The notes under the pieces are model-generated. The model made no database searches, had not been told where the DNA came from, and saw nothing but the letters and a program-made list of their open reading frames with translations. The translations under genes and the position numbers were made by a program. This document shows, in pieces, positions 36,245 through 45,656 of a stretch of 64,000 nt of DNA. Location of the stretch: assembly GCF_020386615.1 (NCBI RefSeq), contig NZ_CP077769.1, forward strand, positions 4,588,001 through 4,652,000, given 5' to 3'. The stretch comes from Chitinophaga pendula. GTDB lineage: Bacteria; Bacteroidota; Bacteroidia; Chitinophagales; Chitinophagaceae. Position 1 is the stretch's first letter, and every line of letters starts with the position of its first letter.

Positions 36245-37573
36245 ATGTCTACAATAGCAAATTCAAACATTGACTTTAACCTCCAGTACAAGGTAAAAGA
36301 TATGAGCTTAGCCGATTGGGGCCGTAAAGAAATAGAGTTAGCAGAAGCAGAAATGCCCGGTCTCATGTCTTTAAGAGAAGAGTATGGTGCATCACAGCCG
36401 CTGAAAGGTGCGCGTATCGCCGGATGCCTGCACATGACAATACAAACAGCAGTACTGATAGAAACCCTCGTACATCTGGGCGCTGAAGTGCGCTGGAGTT
36501 CCTGCAACATATTCTCTACACAGGATCATGCCGCTGCTGCCGTAGCTGCCGCCGGCGTTCCCGTATTTGCTTGGAAAGGCCTTAACGAACAAGAGTTTGA
36601 CTGGTGTATCGAACAAACCCTCTTCTTCGGTGGCGCTGACCGCCCCCTGAATATGATCCTCGATGATGGTGGCGACCTCACCAACATGGTATTGGATAAA
36701 TATCCTGAACTGATCCAACACGTTAAAGGCTTGAGCGAAGAAACTACCACCGGCGTACACCGTTTATACGAGCGTATGAAAAATGGTTCTTTGCCCATCC
36801 CTGCTATCAATATCAATGACTCCGTAACTAAATCCAAATTTGATAACAAATATGGCTGCCGCGAATCCTGCGTAGATGCTATCCGTCGTGCAACTGACGT
36901 AATGATCGCTGGTAAAGTAGCCGTAGTTGCCGGTTTTGGCGACGTAGGTAAAGGTTCTGCAGAATCCCTCGCAGGTGCCGGTGCCCGTGTTATCATCACC
37001 GAAATAGACCCGATCTGCGCTCTGCAGGCCGCTATGGAAGGTTACGAAGTGAAGAAAATGGCTGATGCCGTTAAAGAAGCAGATATCATCGTAACAACCA
37101 CTGGTTGCCGCGATATCATCACTGGCGAACACTTCAAACTGATGAAAGATAAATGTATCGTATCTAACATCGGTCACTTCGATATCGAAATTGATGTTGC
37201 CTGGTTAAATAACAACTATGGCAATACTAAAGTGGAAATCAAGCCTCAGGTAGATAAATATACCATCGATGGTAAAGATATCATCCTGCTGGCTGAAGGC
37301 CGCCTCGTAAACCTCGGTTGTGCTACAGGACATCCCTCCTTCGTAATGAGTAACTCTTTCACCAACCAGACACTGGCTCAACTCGAACTTTGGACCAATA
37401 CTGACAAGTATGAGAACAAAGTATATGTACTGCCTAAACACCTGGATGAGAAAGTAGCTCGTTTACACCTGAAAAAGATCGGTGTAGAACTCGACACCCT
37501 CACTACTGAACAATCCGAATACCTCGGCATACCTGCAGAAGGCCCCTACAAGCCTGACTATTACAGGTACTAG
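36245..37573 (+). CDS. ahcY: Adenosylhomocysteinase
   Basis: 442 aa, normal length. NAD-dependent reversible hydrolysis of S-adenosylhomocysteine to adenosine and homocysteine, keeping methylation reactions running. Conserved segments: [16 protein letters not shown], the NAD-binding [18 protein letters not shown] (Rossmann GxGxxG), [25 protein letters not shown] and the C-terminal KPDYYRY. Codon use is more biased than in its neighbours, in line with high expression. Single gene with its own promoter and terminator. Confidence 0.98.
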   Translation: MSTIANSNIDFNLQYKVKDMSLADWGRKEIELAEAEMPGLMSLREEYGASQPLKGARIAGCLHMTIQTAVLIETLVHLGAEVRWSSCNIFSTQDHAAAAVAAAGVPVFAWKGLNEQEFDWCIEQTLFFGGADRPLNMILDDGGDLTNMVLDKYPELIQHVKGLSEETTTGVHRLYERMKNGSLPIPAININDSVTKSKFDNKYGCRESCVDAIRRATDVMIAGKVAVVAGFGDVGKGSAESLAGAGARVIITEIDPICALQAAMEGYEVKKMADAVKEADIIVTTTGCRDIITGEHFKLMKDKCIVSNIGHFDIEIDVAWLNNNYGNTKVEIKPQVDKYTIDGKDIILLAEGRLVNLGCATGHPSFVMSNSFTNQTLAQLELWTNTDKYENKVYVLPKHLDEKVARLHLKKIGVELDTLTTEQSEYLGIPAEGPYKPDYYRY

Positions 37574-37612
37574 TCGATATAGTACGATTACTTTATCATT
37601 ACGATAAATTGT

Positions 37613-37653
37613 AAAAGGTCAAAAGGTCTCCAGGCCTTTTGACCTTTTCTTTT
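37613..37653 (+). terminator. Terminator of ahcY
   Basis: Stem AAAAGGTCAAAAGG / CCTTTTGACCTTTT with a short TCTCCAGG loop region, followed by a C-interrupted T-run. Confidence 0.9.
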
Positions 37654-37697
37654 TTACGCAGCCGCTACTTCTTCCCTATTGTTCACCCACGATTTAT

Positions 37698-37705
37698 TAT
37701 TTTTG
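37698..37705 (+). promoter_or_regulatory. -7 element for pdxJ, almost touching the start codon
   Basis: TATTTTTG ends four bases before the pdxJ ATG at 37710. A TATTG lies 16 bases upstream as a possible -33. If used, transcription would begin at or next to the A of ATG. Confidence 0.55.
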
Positions 37706-37709
37706 CAGT

Positions 37710-38456
37710 ATGACAAAGCTTAGTGTAAACATCAACAAGTTTGCGACCCTGCGCAATGCAAGAGGTGGCAATTTGCCCGATATATTAAAGGTAGCACAGG
37801 ACTGTGAACGCTTTGGGGCCGAAGGCATAACAGTACATCCTCGGCCGGACGAAAGACATATCCGCTACCAGGATGTACTGGACCTCAAACCATTAGTCAC
37901 CACCGAATTCAACATTGAAGGATATCCCTCCAGCTCCTTTATGGACCTGGTATTACAAGCCAAACCCGACCAATGCACATTGGTACCCGACCCCCCCGAT
38001 GCCATCACCTCCAACACCGGATGGGATACCAAAGCCAATCAATCACAGCTGAAAGATGTCATCAGTACATTAAAGGCCGCGGGTATAAGAGTATCCATCT
38101 TCCTCAATGCTGATGTTAGCATGGTCGAAGGTGCAAAAGCAGCAGGTGCCGATCGTATCGAACTATACACCGGCCCCTACGCAGAAGAATATACCAACGC
38201 CCGTACACAACCACAAAACCTGCAGCTGTTCAACGATTATAAAAATACAGCCAGGGAAGCTAGCGCCATAGGACTTGGCCTCAATGCCGGCCATGACCTC
38301 AACCTGGAAAATCTTCGATTCTTTAAATTACATATCCCACAGCTCCTCGAAGTTTCTATCGGCCATGCCCTCGTATGCGATGCCTTATACTTCGGCCTGG
38401 AAAATACCATCCAGCTCTATAAACGTCAGTTGGTAGCTGCGCCGGAAGCCCAATAA
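37710..38456 (+). CDS. pdxJ: Pyridoxine 5'-phosphate synthase
   Basis: 248 aa, usual length. It condenses 1-deoxy-D-xylulose 5-phosphate with 3-amino-2-oxopropyl phosphate to make pyridoxine 5'-phosphate (DXP-dependent vitamin B6 route). Motifs: LSVNINKFATLRNARGG at the N-terminus, GITVHPRPDERHI, TEFNIEGYP, QCTLVPDPPDAITSN, RIELYTGPYA, GLNAGHDLN and EVSIGHALV. The start is fixed by family alignment even though the promoter is unusually close. Its DXP substrate is shared with the Dxr encoded elsewhere in this window. Confidence 0.98.
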   Translation: MTKLSVNINKFATLRNARGGNLPDILKVAQDCERFGAEGITVHPRPDERHIRYQDVLDLKPLVTTEFNIEGYPSSSFMDLVLQAKPDQCTLVPDPPDAITSNTGWDTKANQSQLKDVISTLKAAGIRVSIFLNADVSMVEGAKAAGADRIELYTGPYAEEYTNARTQPQNLQLFNDYKNTAREASAIGLGLNAGHDLNLENLRFFKLHIPQLLEVSIGHALVCDALYFGLENTIQLYKRQLVAAPEAQ

Positions 38457-38472
38457 ATAGACATCACAGATA

Positions 38473-38529
38473 ATAAAAGTGAACATCCCTCGATTTGTTC
38501 CTGACAAATCAAGGGATGTTCACTTTTAT
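38473..38529. terminator. Long hairpin after pdxJ
   Basis: Arms of 26 bases, starting ATAAAAGTGAACATCCCT and returning AGGGATGTTCACTTTTAT, with one mismatch and a 5-base TCCTG loop. It probably ends pdxJ transcription but is longer than a normal terminator. Confidence 0.7.
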
Positions 38530-38643
38530 AGCCCCCCTGGCCGCAAAAAAACGAATATGAAAAAATAACCTAAATTGTAGCCACATCAACCAAGAGACCG
38601 TAGCTGCTATCTACGGATAAACATCATTCATAAAAGTCCAAAG

Positions 38644-39165
38644 TTGACATCAGATCAATTTGAACAACTGTTTTATGCCAATTATAAGCAATTGGTCTGC
38701 TTCGCCAATAAGCTTGTCCTACGCCTCGATGTCGCAGAAGATATCGTACAGGGCGTATTTATCAATGCATGGAAACAATTGTCACGCCTGGACCCGAATC
38801 AATCCGTAAAAGCATACCTCTACCGCGCCACCCGGAACGCCTGCCTTAATTACCTCAAATCTGACTACCGCTCCAAAACAATATTAACAGACCAGGTAGC
38901 ACACCTGGATCAAACTCAGGCCCCCCTGTCTCAATCTACCTATAGCCTCCAACAACAATTAAAAGATATCCTGGACGAATTACCTCCCCGCAGAAAAGAA
39001 ATATTCCTCCTGAGCCGCGAACAAGGACTATCCTACAAAGAAATAGCCAGCACAATGGATATCTCCGTCAAAACAGTAGAAAATCAAATGGGAAAAGCTA
39101 TCAAGTACCTATACACCCGTATCACCCCGCTTCTAAAAACGGCGCTATTTATTTTTTTCCACTGA
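38644..39165 (+). CDS. RNA polymerase ECF-type sigma factor (FecI-like)
   Basis: 173 aa. Region 2 reads FEQLFYANYKQLVCFANKLV...DIVQGVFINAWKQ and region 4 LPPRRKEIFLLSREQGLSYKEIASTMDISVKTVENQMGKAIKYL. The start is a TTG at 38644: the frame has no upstream ATG or GTG near the domain start and this gives the usual N-terminal length. First gene of a sigma-FecR-TonB receptor-trehalase unit. It would direct RNA polymerase to the downstream uptake genes when released by the FecR protein. Confidence 0.88.
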   Translation: MTSDQFEQLFYANYKQLVCFANKLVLRLDVAEDIVQGVFINAWKQLSRLDPNQSVKAYLYRATRNACLNYLKSDYRSKTILTDQVAHLDQTQAPLSQSTYSLQQQLKDILDELPPRRKEIFLLSREQGLSYKEIASTMDISVKTVENQMGKAIKYLYTRITPLLKTALFIFFH

Positions 39166-39248
39166 GTGGGGGTAGCCCGTCAAAAAGTTGTATAAGGTAT
39201 ATATAGACCACTGCATAAAGCAGGTGATAGCCTTGTAAAATACACGAT

Positions 39249-40193
39249 ATGCAACTTTTTACCGAAGAGGATCAACTCTTTGAACACCTGACCGCTTATT
39301 GTCTCGGAGAACTGTCCGCAGAAGAAATGAAGGCCGTCGAAGCCTGGGCAATGGCAAATAAAACCCATCAGGAAAAACTCGAAGCAGTTAAACAGTTACT
39401 GCAGGATACTGCATGGGAAAATACCTCCGCACCACACATATCTGTTGATAACGCCTGGCAAAAAGTAAACAGCAGCATACAGGAAAGCCCCCGACTGAAA
39501 TCTCAAAACATACATTGGTACCAGGTGGCTGCCGCCGCGGCAGTACTGCTGGTTTGCTGCTGGGCCATATACTTCCGGAATGCAATACCTGCTTCTCCCT
39601 GGATCACCGCACAGATAAAAGACACCCTATACCTGCCCGATGGTAGTATGGTAGTAGCAAAACAAGGAGCGCAGTTACGCTATCATCGGCAATTCGGTAA
39701 AGAGAACAGAGAAGTAGAACTGGACGGCGAGGCCATATTCGATGTACCAAGACAAACAGAACATCCCTTCCACCTCCGCACCGCAAAAGCCACTATCACA
39801 GTGCTCGGCACCCGCTTTTCCGTCAACAATACAACGGATAACTTCACTGTTAAAGTAATGGAAGGAGCCATAAAAGCCAGTCTGACAGCTCATAATAGCG
39901 CTATGATCCTGAAACGTGGCGAAATGGCCTCCTATCAACACCACACCCAAAGCCTGCTCAAACAAGCCTTTGTAGATAGCACGATGCTTCGATACTACAA
40001 TACACCCGTAAAAGACATCGCCAAAGACCTACAAGCAACCAAGCAAATACTGCTCACCGGAAAAGATTCGCTTATGAATACCAAATTGACAGTCGATTTC
40101 CGCTATAGCAACATTGTCGAAATAAAAAGGACTTTAGAATTATTAATGGGCAAAAAAGTAGAACAGGTCGGACAAAAACTGATCATCCAATAA
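39249..40193 (+). CDS. FecR family anti-sigma factor
   Basis: 314 aa. Cytoplasmic N-terminus (LTAYCLGELSAEEMKAVEAW), one membrane helix (YQVAAAAAVLLVCCWAIYF, about residues 91-109), periplasmic FecR domain (TLYLPDGSMVVAKQGAQLRY, VELDGEAIFDVPRQ, LGTRFSVNN) and a C-terminal DUF4974 domain. It should hold the adjacent sigma factor and interact with the STN domain of the receptor encoded next. Confidence 0.92.
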   Translation: MQLFTEEDQLFEHLTAYCLGELSAEEMKAVEAWAMANKTHQEKLEAVKQLLQDTAWENTSAPHISVDNAWQKVNSSIQESPRLKSQNIHWYQVAAAAAVLLVCCWAIYFRNAIPASPWITAQIKDTLYLPDGSMVVAKQGAQLRYHRQFGKENREVELDGEAIFDVPRQTEHPFHLRTAKATITVLGTRFSVNNTTDNFTVKVMEGAIKASLTAHNSAMILKRGEMASYQHHTQSLLKQAFVDSTMLRYYNTPVKDIAKDLQATKQILLTGKDSLMNTKLTVDFRYSNIVEIKRTLELLMGKKVEQVGQKLIIQ

Positions 40194-40243
40194 TAACACA
40201 CTCGATTTTACTATAGTTTCCAGAATTACAATCAACCACGATT

Positions 40244-43162
40244 ATGAAAAAGCATCTCCAATTACTGATGGCGTGCTGCCTTTCCTTTTTCTGTTTGCAG
40301 GCACAAGCGGCCGCATATACCTTCTTTCTCCCGGGCGGGGAAACGAAACTGCTGACGCTCTGCGAACAGTTCAATAAAACAGCACCAGATCCCGTTAGCT
40401 TTAATAATGACGAAAAGCAACTGCAAGTCAAAGTGAAAGTGAGCGAAGGCTATTACACCTTTGCCTCCTTATTCGAGCGCTATTTCAAACCACATCAACT
40501 GGCCTACACAGTTAGCGGCAAACAAACCATCATCTACCATATAAAGGATGCTGCTGCCATTCAATATCGCCTGCAACAGCTGGCCGCTGACGTAAAACAG
40601 TCGCATACCATTCAAGGTATCATATCTGATAAAGAGGGCAAACCAGTCCCAGGTAGCACTGTCAACCTCCGTGGCACGGCACTAGGAGCTATCTCCGATG
40701 AAAAAGGTAAATACGCCATCTTCAACGTGCCTTCCGGAAAATATATGCTGACAGTGACCGCCTTAGGCTACAAAGCCAATGGTATTGAAATAGATGTCAA
40801 TGCAGACATCACGCAAAACCTCACCCTGCAGGAAGACCTCCTCGCACTGGGAGAAGTAGTAGTGACCGGCTCTACCACTCCCAAACGTAAAATAGAATCC
40901 AGTGTAGCTATCACCTCCATCAGAAGCTCCAAGATAGAAGAACTCGCACCACAAAGCACAGCCGACTTACTACAGGCAGTACCGGGCTTCGTCGTAGAAA
41001 CCTCCGGTGGTGAAGTAGGAAATAACCTGTTCGCCCGTGGCATTCCTTCCGCCGGCGCATACGAATATGTACAGATACAGGAAGATGGATTACCCGTATT
41101 CGAAGATGGCGCATTGCAATTTGCCAATGCCGACAACTGGTTACGCGTAGATGAAACAGTTGCCCGCATGGAAGCCGTAAGAGGTGGCTCCGGTGCTGTC
41201 TTCGCAACCAACGCACCAGGGGGTATCATCAACTTCATCAGCAAAACCGGTGGCAATAACTTCGCCGGAACTGCCAAACTAACAGCCGGTACCTCCAGCC
41301 TGTTCAGAACAGATCTGAACGTAGGAGGACCACTGGTAAAAGACAAACTGTTCTTTAACATCGGTGGATTCTATCGCGTAGACAATGGCGTACGTAATCC
41401 GGGCTTCGCCGGCAACCGGGGAGGACAGGTGAAAATGAACCTTAAATATAACCTCGACAACGGATACATCAAGTTGTACTATAAAAAGCTCGATGACCGC
41501 AACCTATTCCTCCTGCCAATACCACTGACAGACAAAGACCATCCCAAAGGTATCAAAGGCTTTGATCCCAACTATGGTACCCTGACCTCCCGCAACTTCA
41601 GCAATCTCAAAGTACCACAATTTGGCGGCGGATACTACCAGCGCGATCTGGAAAATGGCGTGCACCCTATAGTAGATGCTATCGGAGGAGAAGTCAATAT
41701 CGATCTTAAGAACGGCTTCTCTGTAACTAATGCGATGAGATATACGAAAATAAACCTGAACTATACAGCTATCTTCCCTGGCGAAGAACCCAAAACAGCA
41801 GCCAACTTCGCAAGCACCTACACATCCAATGGTGTTGCCTACCCGGTAAACAATCCCGGCTACTACAATGTCAACACAGGTCAACGTGTCAATCCCGACC
41901 TGGTAGCGAAAGTAGGCTATTGGGCTATCGACAAACAGATGGATAACTTCGCTAACGACCTGCGATTTAAATACACCAATCAAGTGGTAGACTTGTCATT
42001 CGGATATTATTATTCCAACTGGAAATCTAACCAGCAATGGAATTGGAGCAATATGCTGATAGAAGTATCAGATAATCCGCAGTTATTAAACCTGGTAGAT
42101 GAATCACTCACACCCAGTTCTCCTAATTATTCCCGTACTTATAACGGCGTATCCGAAATATCCTGGCTCACAAGAGACGCACAGCTAAAAGGCAATATCA
42201 ATGCCCCTTATGTCAATGCAGAAATAAAAGCAACCAAACAACTTACCTTCGACCTCGGCCTAAGATATGATATTGATCGCTACAGCGGTTATAAAGGTAC
42301 TTCTACCCCTCGCAACCTGGATAATAACACCAGCTTCGGATTAGACTTCAAAACCACTACAGCAGACAATGCCATGAGCAGCACGGAAGGTCCCTACTAC
42401 TACTGGAAATACAATATCGACAGATTCTCCTATAGCGCCGCCGCCAACTATAAATTTACCGATAACATGGCCGCCTACCTCCGATATAGCAATGGATTCC
42501 GTTCCCCGATAGAAGAAGCCTACTATGACAATGCCGACAAACTCTCCACGATCAAAGAAACAGTCGTAAATCAATATGAACTGGGCTACAAATACCAGGG
42601 TCGTAACATTGCCGTATTCGCGAATCTCTTCTACATGAACCTGGACAATATCGCCTTCACAGATATCCTCGTCAACGGACAATCGGAGAACAAGTTCGCA
42701 AAAGCACACAATATAGGTATCGAATTGGAAACAGAACTAAACCTCCGTCGCTTCAATGTAAGTCTCAGCGCCACCCTACAGGATCCGAAATTCACCGACT
42801 TCAAAGGCACCGGATACGATTATAAAGACAACAAAGTGCGTCGTATCCCCTCCGTATACGGAACACTGCGCCCTTCTTATAAATTCACAGATCGGCTAAT
42901 GGCCTATGTAGAATGGCAGTATTTTGGTAAGAAGTATTCTGACAACGCCAATGTATTCGCACTGCCGGCATTCCACACATTGGACGCCGGAGTAGCTTAC
43001 AAGCTCAATAAAGTACGTTTTGCTGTAGATGTCTCCAACATCACCAATACGATCGGACTCACCGAAGGCAACCCTCGTATCACCTCTGCCCCGGGAGCCA
43101 TCTACTATGCAAGACCAATACTGGGACGCTTCGGCAAAATATCTGTGACCATCGACTTTTAA
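40244..43162 (+). CDS. TonB-dependent receptor with STN signalling domain (FecA-like)
   Basis: 972 aa. Signal peptide (ending AQAAA), an STN transducer domain at about 30-105 (LLTLCEQFNKTAPDPVSFNN), a carboxypeptidase-regulatory-like domain (IQGIISDKEGKPVPGSTVNL), the plug (VPGFVVETSGGEVGNNLFARG) and a 22-strand barrel ending FGKISVTIDF with aromatic terminus. The STN domain is the feature that passes ligand occupancy to FecR. No SusD partner is encoded, so it is not a classical SusCD pair. Next to a trehalase (9 bp gap), the ligand is probably trehalose or a trehalose conjugate; iron chelates remain an alternative for this receptor class. Confidence 0.92.
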   Translation: MKKHLQLLMACCLSFFCLQAQAAAYTFFLPGGETKLLTLCEQFNKTAPDPVSFNNDEKQLQVKVKVSEGYYTFASLFERYFKPHQLAYTVSGKQTIIYHIKDAAAIQYRLQQLAADVKQSHTIQGIISDKEGKPVPGSTVNLRGTALGAISDEKGKYAIFNVPSGKYMLTVTALGYKANGIEIDVNADITQNLTLQEDLLALGEVVVTGSTTPKRKIESSVAITSIRSSKIEELAPQSTADLLQAVPGFVVETSGGEVGNNLFARGIPSAGAYEYVQIQEDGLPVFEDGALQFANADNWLRVDETVARMEAVRGGSGAVFATNAPGGIINFISKTGGNNFAGTAKLTAGTSSLFRTDLNVGGPLVKDKLFFNIGGFYRVDNGVRNPGFAGNRGGQVKMNLKYNLDNGYIKLYYKKLDDRNLFLLPIPLTDKDHPKGIKGFDPNYGTLTSRNFSNLKVPQFGGGYYQRDLENGVHPIVDAIGGEVNIDLKNGFSVTNAMRYTKINLNYTAIFPGEEPKTAANFASTYTSNGVAYPVNNPGYYNVNTGQRVNPDLVAKVGYWAIDKQMDNFANDLRFKYTNQVVDLSFGYYYSNWKSNQQWNWSNMLIEVSDNPQLLNLVDESLTPSSPNYSRTYNGVSEISWLTRDAQLKGNINAPYVNAEIKATKQLTFDLGLRYDIDRYSGYKGTSTPRNLDNNTSFGLDFKTTTADNAMSSTEGPYYYWKYNIDRFSYSAAANYKFTDNMAAYLRYSNGFRSPIEEAYYDNADKLSTIKETVVNQYELGYKYQGRNIAVFANLFYMNLDNIAFTDILVNGQSENKFAKAHNIGIELETELNLRRFNVSLSATLQDPKFTDFKGTGYDYKDNKVRRIPSVYGTLRPSYKFTDRLMAYVEWQYFGKKYSDNANVFALPAFHTLDAGVAYKLNKVRFAVDVSNITNTIGLTEGNPRITSAPGAIYYARPILGRFGKISVTIDF

Positions 43163-43171
43163 TTGACCGGT

Positions 43172-44773
43172 ATGACAATCATCAAACAGCTAAAAAAAAT
43201 CACCCTCATCAATGGCATGCTGATCTGCCTCACCACAGGCATATGGGCACAGCGACCACCAACACCAGACCAAGTGTACGGAGAACTATTCACCGCTGTG
43301 CAGTCAGCACGGGTATTCCCGGATAGTAAGACTTTTGTGGACGCCGTACCCAAACAAACTCCCGCGCAGATACTACAGGCATACCAATCCGCTAAAAACC
43401 AGCAGGGCTTCAACTTACGGTCATTTGTAATGACCCATTTCGATATCCCGGGCACAGCTACGCCGGTCAATAAGGACCAGACGCAACCTGTCACCGCACA
43501 TATCCAGCAACTATGGAGCACGCTCAAAAGATCCCCTGCAGCGCAGCAGACCAATAGCTCCCTCCTGCCATTACCGCATCCATATATAGTACCGGGTGGC
43601 CGCTTCCGGGAAATCTACTACTGGGACAGCTACTTTACCATGCAGGGCCTTCGCGTTTCCGGAGAGATAAGTACCATATCAGACATGGTCAGCAATTTCG
43701 CAGCTCTCATAGCAAACTATGGACACATCCCAAATGGGAATCGTACCTACTTCCTCAGTAGAAGCCAGCCTCCCTTTTTCTCCGCTATGGTAGAACTCCT
43801 GGCAGCCGAAAAAGGAGATAGCATATACAAAGCCTATCTTCCTGCCCTGCAGCAGGAATATGATTACTGGATGGATCGCAGCGCCCCTACACAACATGTA
43901 GTGCACATGCCCGACGGTAGCCTCCTTAACAGGTACTACGACCAGGACAGCATCCCCAGACAGGAATCGTATCGGGAAGATATAGCCACCGCCGCCGGCG
44001 TAACACATCCCGCTACCTTATACCGGGACCTACGCTCTGCAGCAGAGAGTGGCTGGGACTTCAGCAGCCGATGGCAATCAGATCCAAAAGACCTGCGTAC
44101 CACCCGCACAACAGCCTTAGTACCAGTCGACCTCAATGCCTTATTATATCACCTGGAAACGACCTTAGCCAAAGCCTCCCGCATCGCTGGCAATACCAAA
44201 GACGAAGCCAGGTTCAGGGCATTGGCCACAGCTCGACGACGCAGCCTGGAAAAATACTGCTGGTCAACAGAAAAAGGATGGTATGTGGACTACGATATAG
44301 AAAAAGGTAAACCAGCCGACGCTCTCACGCTCGCAGGTATGTATCCTTTTTTCTTCCGCATGGCAGATAAAAAACATATCCAACAGGTAAGCCAGCAGAT
44401 CAGACACTCCTTCTTGCAAGCAGGTGGACTCACCACAACATTGCAACATACCGGCGAACAATGGGACGCCCCCAATGGCTGGGCGCCGCTGCAATGGATT
44501 TCTATCCAGGGACTGGAAAAATACGGACAATCAGCACTTGCCAGGGATATCGCACAACGATGGGCGAAACTCAACATACAGGTATATCAGCAAACAGGTA
44601 AACTAATGGAGAAATACAACGTCGTTGATATGACACTGACCGCCGGTGGTGGTGAATATCCCTCTCAGGATGGCTTCGGATGGACGAATGGTGTATTACT
44701 GGCGCTGATGAAACAGTACGGTATCCAGGAGCCACCCCGGCAGACTATAAAAGGCAAACCAGCCGTCTTGTAA
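43172..44773 (+). CDS. treA: Trehalase (GH37), exported
   Basis: 533 aa, normal for GH37, with a signal peptide (ending GIWAQ). The first family signature PGGRFREIYYWDSYFT and the second QWDAPNGWAPLQ are both intact, with catalytic Asp in ESGWDFSSRW and Glu in GGEYPSQDGFGW. It cleaves alpha,alpha-trehalose to two glucose in the periplasm or outside the cell. ATG at 43172 is preferred over the in-frame TTG at 43163, which overlaps the receptor stop region. It is the last gene of the sigma/FecR/receptor unit, ended by a strong terminator. Confidence 0.95.
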   Translation: MTIIKQLKKITLINGMLICLTTGIWAQRPPTPDQVYGELFTAVQSARVFPDSKTFVDAVPKQTPAQILQAYQSAKNQQGFNLRSFVMTHFDIPGTATPVNKDQTQPVTAHIQQLWSTLKRSPAAQQTNSSLLPLPHPYIVPGGRFREIYYWDSYFTMQGLRVSGEISTISDMVSNFAALIANYGHIPNGNRTYFLSRSQPPFFSAMVELLAAEKGDSIYKAYLPALQQEYDYWMDRSAPTQHVVHMPDGSLLNRYYDQDSIPRQESYREDIATAAGVTHPATLYRDLRSAAESGWDFSSRWQSDPKDLRTTRTTALVPVDLNALLYHLETTLAKASRIAGNTKDEARFRALATARRRSLEKYCWSTEKGWYVDYDIEKGKPADALTLAGMYPFFFRMADKKHIQQVSQQIRHSFLQAGGLTTTLQHTGEQWDAPNGWAPLQWISIQGLEKYGQSALARDIAQRWAKLNIQVYQQTGKLMEKYNVVDMTLTAGGGEYPSQDGFGWTNGVLLALMKQYGIQEPPRQTIKGKPAVL

Positions 44774-44820
44774 TGTAATAACTATATCATTCAGATAACT
44801 ATGTTAACCCGTCCCCCCGG

Positions 44821-44857
44821 AACTTTTCCGCCTCGTTGCGGAAAAGTTCTTTTTTTC
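44821..44857 (+). terminator. Terminator after the trehalase gene
   Basis: Stem AACTTTTCCGC / GCGGAAAAGTT, 6-nt loop, nine-base pyrimidine (T) tail. Confidence 0.92.
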
Positions 44858-44859
44858 AG

Positions 44860-45010
44860 CTATACCAACACCGTACCACCGTCTACAACCAATACCTGGC
44901 CACTACCAGCAACCTCTCCCACTCGCTTCGCCAGCAAGGAGGCACCCACCGTAGTATACAACGCTTCACAAATGTCCTTCCCATTAGACGGGCCATGTTT
45001 GCCATTTGGT
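44860..45010 (-). pseudogene. Remnant of an SDR-family oxidoreductase C-terminus
   Basis: The minus-strand frame reads ALYTTVGASLLAKRVGEVAG then SGQVLVVDGGTVLV and a TAG stop. This joins two normally separated parts of an SDR C-terminus: the KRVGE(V/P) segment and the (T)GQVLVVDGG segment, with about 20 intervening residues deleted. No N-terminal Rossmann region remains upstream, so the gene is a relic. Confidence 0.7.
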
Positions 45011-45108
45011 AAAAATGTACTCCGGTGTTTGATTTTAGCAATTCTTTGATTGATAATCGTAAGTGAAGGCAATACAGATAGGGTAATTTTACATTTTAAA
45101 AATGAACA

Positions 45109-45585
45109 GTGACAAAATATGATCACATACAAGATGACTTACCTCCGGGCATCCAACTACTGGATGCAGACACCGACCTGCCACAACTCCTGTCCGAATA
45201 CCAGGCCTATTTCGCCTTCTATTTTCATGAAGGTGCCTCCCGCTACCTGCACGCAGACCCTTCCATATTAGCATTGTACGACAGCCGCCATAAACCGTGC
45301 CCACCCCAGCTGCTGTCAGAGAAAGGCGGACAGTTGTTCGTGCTACCCAAACAAAGTTTTCCACCCCAGCTGGAAAAAAAAATCCAGCAACTACGGCTTT
45401 CTACAAAAGAAGGCTTCACCCTGGAAACCATGCCCTCTCTCGATATCCGCCTCCTGTTTGAAAAGATCAGAATGGCTTGCGATACCTTGTACAACTATAA
45501 AGAACTACTACTCGTCAACTATGCCTCACAACTGATCCACGTGATGATCAAACAAGTTACCTGCAGCTCTGGTCGCTCCTGTTAG
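45109..45585 (+). CDS. Hypothetical protein, possibly a truncated regulator
   Basis: Not recognised. 158 aa from a GTG at 45109; an ATG seven bases upstream lies in another frame that ends after six codons, so either the start is GTG or a frameshift has occurred. The body is soluble and helical toward the C-terminus (LDIRLLFEKIRMACDTLYNY). The sequence ends abruptly with CSSGRSC. It sits divergently beside the SDR remnant; AraC-type regulators often lie next to SDR genes, and this could be the sensor half of one that has lost its DNA-binding end (speculative). Confidence 0.5.
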   Translation: MTKYDHIQDDLPPGIQLLDADTDLPQLLSEYQAYFAFYFHEGASRYLHADPSILALYDSRHKPCPPQLLSEKGGQLFVLPKQSFPPQLEKKIQQLRLSTKEGFTLETMPSLDIRLLFEKIRMACDTLYNYKELLLVNYASQLIHVMIKQVTCSSGRSC

Positions 45586-45656
45586 GTTATATCAACTCAT
45601 TGTAATATATTTCAGTACCCCTTTTCTTTTATTACCATTCTATCTAAAAATTGTCC

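Noticed and set aside
45109..45585. Assignment as an AraC regulator
   Set aside because: No helix-turn-helix is present in the readable frame; the idea rests only on gene context, so it is left as hypothetical.
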